Positions 1 to 4,999 are shown, counted from the first letter of the stretch. The stretch: DNA of 5,492 bases from Candidatus Martarchaeota archaeon (GCA_023487825.1 JAMDBP010000005.1:1-5492); one strand, 5' to 3'. Translations and numbers: made by a program. Notes: generated by a model from the sequence alone, not told the origin.

Positions 1-581
1 ATATCAACCGAATAATCAAAAAGATTGGCATAGTCTTTGTTAGCCTTTATGACACTTCCATTTTTGTCGATAAGCACCTGCGGTACGGCCGCATTAAAAG
101 ATGCGTCAAAATACTTCGCAAGGTTTACGCTCTTTTCTTTCTCGGAAAGGAAGAGTGCTGCGTTCCCCACAGCTTCTACCATGACTACTGCATCAGAGAT
201 GGCGTTTCCGCCAAAGGCTTCCTCCTGCTTTGACAATAGTATGAGCAGTCCGAATTTCTTATCATAAGCGCTTATGGGGAGCACCATGCAGCTCTTGTAA
301 CCCTTGTTGTAATATTCTATCAGTTCAGGAAAAGCCGAATAGTCGCTCAGGCTATTGTCAACATAAGGTTTCCGTGTGTTGAATATGAATTCTTCAAAAT
401 TGCCTCTCTTACTCTCTACACTCAGCTCCTTCACAATGGCGCTGTCGACCCCGCTGACGCTCTGCATCTTCGCCGAGAACCTTTTCATAAGCTCCGTAGG
501 GGTGCCCGCTTCTTTGTAAAGACCCGTTACTACGGAGAGCAGATTGTCATACCGGTCGCCGTCCATGAACGTATTGTCCAT
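1..581 (-). CDS. GAF-PAS sensor protein, C-terminus beyond window
   Basis: An open frame on the minus strand has no stop before the left edge, giving 193 residues of an incomplete protein. Residues about 15-147 look like a GAF domain: an N-terminal helix (LLSVVTGLYKEAG), a central strand pair with GYKSCMVLPIS, then KKFGLLILLS and a closing amphipathic helix that ends in LFLSEKEK. From about residue 157 a PAS domain begins, with the typical strand-turn-helix VPQVLIDKNGSVIKANKDY. GAF and PAS domains bind small ligands or mediate signalling contacts; the output domain lies outside the window, so kinase, regulator or other cannot be decided. No membrane segment is visible, so it is probably cytosolic. 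The frame opens at ATG 581, but a second in-frame ATG at 566 (residue 6) lies about 27 nt from the TATA box and is the better start if the mRNA is leaderless. Divergent from flpA. The domain call is from pattern recognition only. Confidence 0.82.
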   Translation of the reverse strand, partial: MDNTFMDGDRYDNLLSVVTGLYKEAGTPTELMKRFSAKMQSVSGVDSAIVKELSVESKRGNFEEFIFNTRKPYVDNSLSDYSAFPELIEYYNKGYKSCMVLPISAYDKKFGLLILLSKQEEAFGGNAISDAVVMVEAVGNAALFLSEKEKSVNLAKYFDASFNAAVPQVLIDKNGSVIKANKDYANLFDYSVD

Positions 582-588
582 TAAAAGG

Positions 589-598
589 ATTATAAATA
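589..598. promoter_or_regulatory. Shared TATA box of the divergent GAF-PAS and flpA genes
   Basis: The plus strand reads ATTATAAATA here and the minus strand reads TATTTATAAT, so both directions offer a good archaeal TATA element. On the plus strand the centre (about 594) predicts transcription start near 621, six nt before the flpA ATG. On the minus strand the centre (about 593) predicts a start near 567-566, right at the second ATG of the GAF-PAS gene. A purine-rich AAAAGGA just upstream on the plus strand could act as a BRE. No other A/T-rich element exists in the 45-bp gap. Confidence 0.6.
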
Positions 599-626
599 TG
601 CACCGCCAAATCATGCTAGTGTTCTA

Positions 627-1286
627 ATGATTGCAAAGGAAGTATTCGACGGAGTGTTCCGAGTCAATGGCAAGCTCGCAACAGTCAATCTTGTTCAGGG
701 AGAGAAGGTCTACGGAGAGGAGCTTGTGAAAGCTGACGGCAAAGAGTACAGGCTATGGAATCCCTACAGGTCAAAGCTTGCCGCTGCCATTCTGAAAGGA
801 ATGAAGCACATGCAGATAAAGAAAGGCAGCAAAGTTCTTTACCTAGGCGCAGCGACAGGTACGACATGCAGCCATATAAGCGACATAATATCAACGGAAG
901 GCGAGCTGTACTGCGTAGAGATATCGGAGAGGAGCGTGCGCGACCTGATAAAGGTATGCGAAAAAAGGGAGAACATGCTGCCTATCCTGGAAAATGCAAG
1001 GAATGTTGAGAAGTATGCCGAAGAAGTTGGGAACGCAGACGTTATGTACCAGGATATAGCGGCAAGGGATCAGGCACAGATGCTTATCGAGAACAGCAGG
1101 TTCATAGCAAAAGGCAGCTATGCATATGTCGCCATAAAGTCGCAGAGCATAAGCGTATCCAAGAATCCTAAAGTGGTATATAAAGAATTCCTCAAGGCGG
1201 TATCCGGCACCTTCGAGGTCGTAGAGACAATGGACCTCATGCCTTTCGACAGAATGCACCTATTTGCTGTACTCAAAAAACGCTGA
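627..1286 (+). CDS. flpA: Fibrillarin-like rRNA/tRNA 2'-O-methyltransferase
   Basis: Archaeal fibrillarin, the SAM-dependent enzyme that places 2'-O-methyl groups on rRNA and tRNA within box C/D RNPs, together with Nop5 and L7Ae. The 219 residues match the usual archaeal length of about 210-230. The N-terminus ends in the family signature NPYRSKLAAAI (residues 45-55). The SAM-binding motif I is VLYLGAATGTT (70-80), followed by VEISERSVRDL with acidic E98. D143 in YQDIAARDQAQ, K171 in VAIKSQSI and H211 in PFDRMHLF, with K50, are the likely K-D-K-H set of the family. One oddity is LENAR at 121-125, where archaeal homologues usually have a G-D or A-D pair, so the adenine-contact Asp seems replaced by N123. 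The start at 627 fits the family N-terminus and a nearly leaderless transcript; no Shine-Dalgarno is seen. nop5, often adjacent in archaea, is not in the window. Confidence 0.96.
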   Translation: MIAKEVFDGVFRVNGKLATVNLVQGEKVYGEELVKADGKEYRLWNPYRSKLAAAILKGMKHMQIKKGSKVLYLGAATGTTCSHISDIISTEGELYCVEISERSVRDLIKVCEKRENMLPILENARNVEKYAEEVGNADVMYQDIAARDQAQMLIENSRFIAKGSYAYVAIKSQSISVSKNPKVVYKEFLKAVSGTFEVVETMDLMPFDRMHLFAVLKKR

Positions 1287-1287
1287 C

Positions 1288-1298
1288 ATATATAAAAT
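1288..1298 (+). promoter_or_regulatory. TATA box of the zinc-ribbon/TPR gene
   Basis: ATATATAAAAT begins two nt after the flpA stop codon. Its centre (about 1293) is 27 nt before the ATG at 1320, which is the spacing expected for a leaderless archaeal transcript. It suggests that the downstream gene has its own promoter in addition to possible readthrough from flpA. Confidence 0.62.
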
Positions 1299-1319
1299 GC
1301 TTTATGATACAAATTAATC

Positions 1320-2141
1320 ATGAGCCTGTATCATAATGCAAAGGCATTCAAGCTTCCTGAATCCAAGGCAAAGTGCACCTACTGCTCAACGGAGTACATG
1401 TGCGCGGAAGGCCCCTATTCAATATGCCCGTTATGCGAATCGATGGTAATACCAGGAGAAAAGAGCTCTACTGATCCTGCAGTCGCATCGAAACTGGGGA
1501 GCATAAGCAGATCAATAGCAAAGGGCGCATATCTCGAAGCCATTGAGAGTGCAGAGCAGCTCTGCACAAATGCCGATCCAAAGGTGCTATACGCGCTAGC
1601 GTCCCTTTACAGATCACTTTCAGACATAACTTATATGGATGTTGACTATACGATGAAGGCGTTCATGGAGAGGAACGCGGACAACAGGAACGACGAGATA
1701 AAAAGGAACAAGTATAACGCTATGCATCTCGAGTCAAGGAACAGGGAGTGCCTCCACAAAAGCATAGAGACACTGGAGCTCTCAAAGGCAGAAGATGAGA
1801 ATTCACTCTTCATCAAGGCTATGGCGGAGATCAAGCTGAAGAGATATGCGCACGCATCAATAATACTGGAAAATAAGCCTGGTACTACTCTCGCATTCAA
1901 ATACGCGAAAATGGTACTTGCAACAGAATCCAATGATAAGGATGCGGAGAAAAAAATAAACGAGATGCTTCACGCAAGGGAAACAAGTGCGATATTCTAT
2001 GCTGCAAAATATCTTGCAATGAGGAAAGAGTTCGTCAGTGCTGAAAAGCTCATTGACATAATTTCATCATTAATAGACATTCCAAAGTACAAGATATACG
2101 GGAAGCGCATCAAAAATGTGGCCGGTGCAGCCGGGATATAA
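1320..2141 (+). CDS. Unrecognised zinc-ribbon protein with TPR-like helical repeats
   Basis: I do not recognise this 273-residue protein. It has two visible parts. An N-terminal zinc ribbon is formed by C19-x2-C22 and C36-x2-C39 (KCTYCSTEY and ICPLCESM), with an extra C28 between them. From about residue 55 to the end it appears all-helical, with helix pairs resembling tetratricopeptide units: AKGAYLEAIESAEQL then PKVLYALASLYRSL (about 67-99), FIKAMAEIKLKRYAHASIIL (about 164-183), and IFYAAKYLAMRKEFVSAEKL (about 225-244). A charged, coiled section (about 110-150, rich in N, R, E and K) separates the first unit from the others. No signal peptide or membrane span is seen. Such architecture suggests a scaffold or adaptor, possibly binding nucleic acid or protein, but that is inference. 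It starts 33 nt after flpA, with its own TATA box and no Shine-Dalgarno, and converges on rtcB. Confidence 0.85.
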   Translation: MSLYHNAKAFKLPESKAKCTYCSTEYMCAEGPYSICPLCESMVIPGEKSSTDPAVASKLGSISRSIAKGAYLEAIESAEQLCTNADPKVLYALASLYRSLSDITYMDVDYTMKAFMERNADNRNDEIKRNKYNAMHLESRNRECLHKSIETLELSKAEDENSLFIKAMAEIKLKRYAHASIILENKPGTTLAFKYAKMVLATESNDKDAEKKINEMLHARETSAIFYAAKYLAMRKEFVSAEKLIDIISSLIDIPKYKIYGKRIKNVAGAAGI

Positions 2142-2157
2142 ACAGAGATAGCCTGCA

Positions 2158-2171
2158 GATATGCGCATATC
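2158..2171. repeat. 14-bp perfect palindrome in convergent gene junction
   Basis: GATATGCGCATATC is a perfect palindrome in the 28-bp gap between the zinc-ribbon/TPR gene and rtcB; its last two bases fall in the rtcB stop codon. After one A/A mismatch on each side, GC on the left pairs with GC on the right, extending the symmetry. There is no T-run on either strand after it, so it is not a classic archaeal terminator. It may be a protein site, an mRNA 3'-end hairpin for both transcripts, or chance. Confidence 0.5.
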
Positions 2172-3609
2172 AGCCCTTTATCACGGCTATTGGCACATTC
2201 CTCGATACGGGCGCTGCAAGCCCCGCCCCTTCAACCACCCTGATTACCTCGTCTATATCCTTGTAGACCCATTCGGATTCCTCGCTTACCAGCCTTCTAT
2301 CATGCACTCTGAGCTCTATATCCTTGCTCTTCATAGAGGCCATGGTCTTTTCCGCTCCTATCTCACGAAGCGCCTGGTGCCTAGACATGACTCTGCCAGC
2401 GCCGTGGCATGCAGAGCCGAAGGTCTCTTCCATTGCCCCTTCACCACCTGCAAGTATGTAGCTGGCTGTTCCCATGCTTCCTGGTATGAGTACCGGCTGC
2501 CCATAATCCCTGTAAACCTCTGGTATCTCCTTCCTTCCTTTTGCAAATGCCCTTGTAGCTCCCTTCCTGTGCACGTACACTGCCTCTCTTTTACCATCTA
2601 CTTTATGTTCCTCGAGCTTTGCTATATTGTGAGAAAGGTCGTACAGCAGGCTCATTCCCAGTTCTTCAGCACTCCTTCCCATCACCTTCTCAAAGCTCTC
2701 CCTTATTATGTGCGTTATCATCTCCCTGTTGGCAAATGCGAAGTTCACTCCGCACTTCATAGCCTTAAGATAATCATCCGCTTCCTTGCTCTTAACATGC
2801 GCGTAGCTAAGCTCCGGATCAACTATCTTTATGCCCTTCCTGGCCTGGTATTCCGCAAGCGTACGGAGATAATCGCTGCATATCTGGTGGCCGAAGCCTC
2901 TTGATCCGGTATGCACCATGATTACTATCTGCCCTTCATATACTCCGTATGCCTTTGCAAGCCTCTTGTCAAATATCTTATCTATTTTCTGTATCTCAAG
3001 GAAGTGGTTGCCGGCTCCGAGAGTGCCAAGCTGATTCTTCCCTCTTGACTTTGCGCGCTGGCTCACTTTGGAGAAGTCCGCACCCTCCATGCACCCATTC
3101 TCCTCCATATGCTCTATATCCTCATGGACTCCGAAGCCCTTGCTTACAAGGTATGCCGCGCCTTCATGAGCTACCTTTTCAAGGTCTGAGAGCTCAAAAC
3201 CAGCTTTAAGCCTGCTGTCAAGCCCGCTAGGCACACTGGAGAATATCTCATCAGAGAGTCTCTTCATATTCTTCCTTATATCGGACTCTTCCAGATTTGT
3301 CCTTATTACGCGTATGCCGCAGTTTATGTCAAATCCTATCGCACCTGGGGAGATTATCCCCTCGTCAGAATCAAAGCCAGCCACTCCTCCTACGGGAAAA
3401 CCATAGCCCTCATGGCCGTCTGGCATAACCATGACATTCCCGCGTATTCCAGGCAGCGTTGCGGCATTTGCAGCCTGTTGCATCGTCCTATCATTCTTAA
3501 GGTTGGCCATAAGTTTCTCAGAGGAGTACATGACCACTCCTGTATTCATGCCGCTTGAAGTGTCCTTCTCTATATTGAACCTATAATCATCAATCTTTTT
3601 GACTCTCAT
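2170..3609 (-). CDS. rtcB: RNA-splicing ligase RtcB
   Basis: RtcB joins RNA 2',3'-cyclic phosphate (or 3'-phosphate) ends to 5'-OH ends using GTP and Mn2+. In archaea it ligates tRNA exons after intron excision by the splicing endonuclease, helped by archease. The 479-residue length equals that of archaeal homologues (about 480) and no intein interrupts it. Metal and active-site residues are all visible: D94 and C97 in DINCG, H202 in GAGNHFLE, H233 in VHTGSRGFGH, H327 in DLSHN, and the guanylylated H402 in SACHGAGR. VMPDGHEGYGFPVGG (61-75) and PGSMGT (376-381) are further family blocks. The N-terminus (MRVKKIDDYRFNI) matches the family start, supporting ATG at 3609. The gene is divergent from an apparently intron-containing tRNA-Leu and convergent with the zinc-ribbon/TPR gene. 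The TATA box at 3671-3678 would give a leader of about 38 nt; a nearer A/T box (3619-3627) is too close to the ATG to serve this start. Confidence 0.98.
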   Translation of the reverse strand: MRVKKIDDYRFNIEKDTSSGMNTGVVMYSSEKLMANLKNDRTMQQAANAATLPGIRGNVMVMPDGHEGYGFPVGGVAGFDSDEGIISPGAIGFDINCGIRVIRTNLEESDIRKNMKRLSDEIFSSVPSGLDSRLKAGFELSDLEKVAHEGAAYLVSKGFGVHEDIEHMEENGCMEGADFSKVSQRAKSRGKNQLGTLGAGNHFLEIQKIDKIFDKRLAKAYGVYEGQIVIMVHTGSRGFGHQICSDYLRTLAEYQARKGIKIVDPELSYAHVKSKEADDYLKAMKCGVNFAFANREMITHIIRESFEKVMGRSAEELGMSLLYDLSHNIAKLEEHKVDGKREAVYVHRKGATRAFAKGRKEIPEVYRDYGQPVLIPGSMGTASYILAGGEGAMEETFGSACHGAGRVMSRHQALREIGAEKTMASMKSKDIELRVHDRRLVSEESEWVYKDIDEVIRVVEGAGLAAPVSRNVPIAVIKG

Positions 3610-3648
3610 AACCTAACCTTTAAATATCAGTGAAACTGAGGAAATTAC

Positions 3649-3665
3649 GCATTTTTTTGCAATGC
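3649..3665. repeat. Short inverted repeat near the predicted rtcB transcription start
   Basis: GCATT (3649-3653) and AATGC (3661-3665) form a 5-bp inverted repeat around a T-rich 7-nt spacer. It lies between the rtcB TATA box and the predicted start near 3647, where a repressor could block transcription. The repeat is short and may be chance. Confidence 0.28.
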
Positions 3666-3670
3666 AAACG

Positions 3671-3678
3671 TATAAATA
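3671..3678 (-). promoter_or_regulatory. Probable TATA box of rtcB
   Basis: The minus strand reads TATTTATA, centred near 3674. Archaeal spacing predicts transcription start near 3647 and a leader of about 38 nt before the rtcB ATG. The only closer candidate, TTTAAA at 3619-3624, would start transcription inside the coding region. No strong Shine-Dalgarno is seen; the weak GGTTAGG is 3 nt before the ATG. Confidence 0.42.
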
Positions 3679-3688
3679 CTAGATAATA

Positions 3689-3697
3689 TTATATAAT
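3689..3697 (+). promoter_or_regulatory. TATA box of tRNA-Leu(CAA)
   Basis: TTATATAAT is centred at about 3693 in a very A/T-rich stretch. Archaeal spacing puts transcription start near 3719, two nt before the first base of the mature tRNA, as expected for an archaeal tRNA gene with almost no 5' leader. Confidence 0.6.
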
Positions 3698-3720
3698 GAA
3701 ACATATAATTAAATAGCCGT

Positions 3721-3821
3721 GCAGGGATGGCGGAGCCTGGTCAAACGCGACAGACTCAAGATCTGTTGGCTTAGGCCTACGAGAGTTCAATATTATTGAA
3801 CAAATCTCTCTCCCTGCACCA
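3721..3821 (+). tRNA. tRNA-Leu (anticodon CAA), T-loop interrupted, CCA encoded
   Basis: Cloverleaf read by eye. The acceptor stem is GCAGGGA (3721-3727) with TCCCTGC (3811-3817), then discriminator A (3818) and an encoded CCA (3819-3821). The D-stem is GCG/CGC (3730-3732, 3746-3748) with a GG-containing loop. The anticodon stem is ACAGA/TCTGT around loop CTCAAGA, giving anticodon CAA (3757-3759), which reads UUG. A long class II variable arm (3767-3780) contains GGC/GCC; it and A73 are Leu identity features. The T-stem GAGAG (3781-3785) pairs with CTCTC (3806-3810), but 20 nt lie between them instead of 7. Removing 13 nt restores a perfect TTCAAAT loop, so a small intron is inferred there. 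No intron is present in the anticodon loop. UUG is rare in the neighbouring genes (none in flpA), so this is probably a low-demand tRNA. Confidence 0.93.
3788..3803 (+). other. Putative 13-nt tRNA intron in the T-loop (exact ends ambiguous)
   Basis: The T-loop begins TTCAA and ends CAAAT, with a TATTATTGAA core between. Because CAA occurs at both 3788-3790 and 3801-3803, four alternative 13-nt excisions (starting at 3788, 3789, 3790 or 3791) all yield the same mature loop, TTCAAAT. The core also holds an inverted repeat, GTTCAA (3785-3790) with TTGAAC (3796-3801), around TATTA. A strict bulge-helix-bulge with a 4-bp central helix could not be drawn for any of these; only a relaxed version with three pairs (ATT 3792-3794 with AAT 3803-3805) is possible. 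Archaeal tRNA introns as short as 11-13 nt, and introns in the T-loop, are known. A permanently enlarged loop in a pseudo-tRNA is the alternative. Confidence 0.65.
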
Positions 3822-3835
3822 CAAAATGTGATTCA

Positions 3836-4558
3836 ATGGCGATAACCAAGAAAAGATCCACGAAAAAGGCGAAACCAGTCAAGAAACCCTCAAAAGTCCA
3901 GTCTCATTCTAAGAGGGCAAAACTCAAGCCGCAGGTCACCCTTGAGGTGCCTCACTATCCTCAGACAGAGGAATTCACAAGCTCCGCAGCCTGCACCATG
4001 ATGGTACTGAAATATATAAACAAGAACTTCAAGCTCTCAAAGGATCAGGAGTACGGGATATGGCAGGAAGCGGTTAACGGGAGCGTCTGGCACGGGTCAA
4101 AGTACGGGATAGCATATGCACTTGCAAAGAGAGGTGCAAGAGTAAGAATAATAAGCAATACAAAAGACGAAGGATATGATAAGAAGCTTGCAGTCTATGA
4201 AAATGTCAATCTGGATACGCTTACGGCTTCATTCAACGAGATAAAGGGCAAGGCCCTGTCCATGAAGGTTGAAGAGGAGCACTCAAACAACATAACAATA
4301 AATTCCATAAAGAAGGCACTCTCTGCAAACCAGCTCCCGATAGTTCTGATTGATGCAAACGTGATAAACCCTTACATGGAGTCGTCACCGCACTGGGTGG
4401 TCGTAACCGGCTACGATAAGGATGCATTCTACATAAACGATCCTTATTCGGACAGTACTATGACTCTAGACGCAGAGGTCTTCAAGTCTGCACTAGGGTA
4501 CGATAACGCAGAGAAAAACTTCCATATAATAACGGCCGACCTTAGAAAGAGGAAGTAA
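3836..4558 (+). CDS. C39-like papain-fold protein with basic N-terminal tail
   Basis: A 240-residue protein. Residues 1-31 are a strongly basic, probably disordered tail (KKRSTKKAKPVKK and more). From about residue 36 it matches the C39-like cysteine peptidase fold (DUF3335 type): VPHYPQTEEFTSSAACTMMV (38-57), WHGSKYGIAYALAKRGARVR (85-104), and SSPHWVVVTGYDKDAFYIND (183-202). Q43, H186 and D202 fit the expected oxyanion, His and Asp positions. The family normally has T-C-G-P-A at the nucleophile; here it is T48-S49-S50-A51-A52-C53, so the usual Cys is Ser, with a Cys four residues later. It may be inactive, may use C53, or may be a serine variant. No signal peptide or membrane span is seen. 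The start at 3836 follows the tRNA CCA end by 14 nt; GTGAT (3828-3832) could pair with the 16S 3' end. It converges on the next gene with a 3-bp gap. Function unknown. Confidence 0.88.
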   Translation: MAITKKRSTKKAKPVKKPSKVQSHSKRAKLKPQVTLEVPHYPQTEEFTSSAACTMMVLKYINKNFKLSKDQEYGIWQEAVNGSVWHGSKYGIAYALAKRGARVRIISNTKDEGYDKKLAVYENVNLDTLTASFNEIKGKALSMKVEEEHSNNITINSIKKALSANQLPIVLIDANVINPYMESSPHWVVVTGYDKDAFYINDPYSDSTMTLDAEVFKSALGYDNAEKNFHIITADLRKRK

Positions 4559-4561
4559 TCC

Positions 4562-4885
4562 TCAGACCAGGGTCTCCGAAAGGAAGCCTCTCGAAGAGAA
4601 GAGCCTGCGCAATCCTGTCCTGCGCGTGTTCCTGTTCCTATTGCTCCTTGTCTTCGTAGCCATACGTGTGCCGTTGTAGCAGCCTACGCAGAGCAGTCTC
4701 TTCTTCACAATGCCGCTCCTGACGTAGAAGTCCCTCTCCTGTATGTACGAAGACGGCAGAACTCTTATCTCGTCCTTGCCAAATTCCTTCCTGCAGCTCA
4801 TGCAGCTGTTATTCAGGAACTGCACCAACGAGTCTCCCCCATCTACCTGTCTTTCTAGAGCTATCCTATCCACTTTTATCCCCAC
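4562..4885 (-). CDS. Small zinc-ribbon protein with basic C-terminal tail
   Basis: A 107-residue protein that I do not recognise by name. C28-x2-C31 (NSCMSCRKEF) and C66-x2-C69 (LLCVGCYNG) form a clear pair of zinc knuckles 34 residues apart, typical of a treble-clef or zinc-ribbon unit. Residues about 72-100 are rich in Arg, Asn, Thr and Ser (RSNRNRNTRRTGLRR), a likely nucleic acid or ribosome contact. The N-terminus (IALERQVDGGDSLVQFLNNS) looks helical. Codon use (ATA Ile, AGG/AGA Arg) matches its neighbours, supporting a real gene. The start is GTG at 4885: an in-frame TGA lies 18 nt upstream, GGAGAG (4893-4898) is a Shine-Dalgarno seven nt away, and the TATA box at 4907-4915 is also placed for a leaderless start at this codon. 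Either an RNA-binding or a DNA-binding role is possible; the sequence does not decide. Confidence 0.8.
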   Translation of the reverse strand: MGIKVDRIALERQVDGGDSLVQFLNNSCMSCRKEFGKDEIRVLPSSYIQERDFYVRSGIVKKRLLCVGCYNGTRMATKTRSNRNRNTRRTGLRRLFSSRGFLSETLV

Positions 4886-4892
4886 AAAACAT

Positions 4893-4898
4893 CTCTCC
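4893..4898 (-). promoter_or_regulatory. Ribosome binding site for the GTG-started zinc-ribbon gene
   Basis: The minus strand reads GGAGAG, seven nt before the GTG at 4885. It resolves the start in favour of GTG rather than the ATG at 4892, whose frame closes after eight codons. If transcription begins at the TATA-predicted position (about 4885), however, this site would not be in the mRNA. Confidence 0.5.
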
Positions 4899-4906
4899 TT
4901 TCAGTC

Positions 4907-4915
4907 ATATTTAAA
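4907..4915 (-). promoter_or_regulatory. TATA box of the small zinc-ribbon gene
   Basis: TTTAAATAT on the minus strand, centred near 4911, predicts transcription start at about 4885, exactly the GTG codon. The same 9-mer is used, on the opposite strand, by the divergent gene at 4948-4956. Confidence 0.58.
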
Positions 4916-4947
4916 CATTCCGAAATAGTGGAAGTGGAACATGCTGA

Positions 4948-4956
4948 TTTAAATAT
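4948..4956 (+). promoter_or_regulatory. TATA box of the GNAT-like gene
   Basis: TTTAAATAT on the plus strand, centred near 4952, predicts transcription start near 4978 and a leader of about 115 nt before ATG 5093. It is the best TATA-like element in the divergent gap; the A/T-run at 4983-4990 is less like a TATA box. Confidence 0.45.
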
Positions 4957-4999
4957 CAGGTTAATCGAAAATGTTACATCAATTTTTTAATCAAATTAC

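Noticed and set aside
37..267. Plus-strand open frame of 76 codons
   Set aside because: It lies wholly inside the minus-strand GAF-PAS gene, whose frame is open for 193 codons and shows real domain patterns. The plus-strand product is low-complexity and has no recognisable motif.
891..1259. Minus-strand open frame of 122 codons inside flpA
   Set aside because: It overlaps the SAM-binding and catalytic parts of fibrillarin and has no family features of its own.
2161..2904. Plus-strand open frame of 247 codons
   Set aside because: It is antisense to rtcB, whose conserved active-site residues cover the same bases. The product is rich in Tyr, His, Cys and Leu with no domain pattern, as expected for a shadow of a conserved gene.
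3606..3609. A shorter RtcB starting downstream of 3609, matching the near TATA-like box
   Set aside because: Residues 1-13 resemble the family N-terminus, and no start codon exists at the position the near box would predict (about 3596).
3750..3766. Canonical intron in the anticodon loop of tRNA-Leu
   Set aside because: The anticodon loop is exactly seven nt (CTCAAGA) with a perfect five-pair stem, so nothing is inserted there.
4556..4564. Terminator between the C39-like gene and the zinc-ribbon gene
   Set aside because: Only three bp separate the two stop codons, and no hairpin or T-run is visible there.
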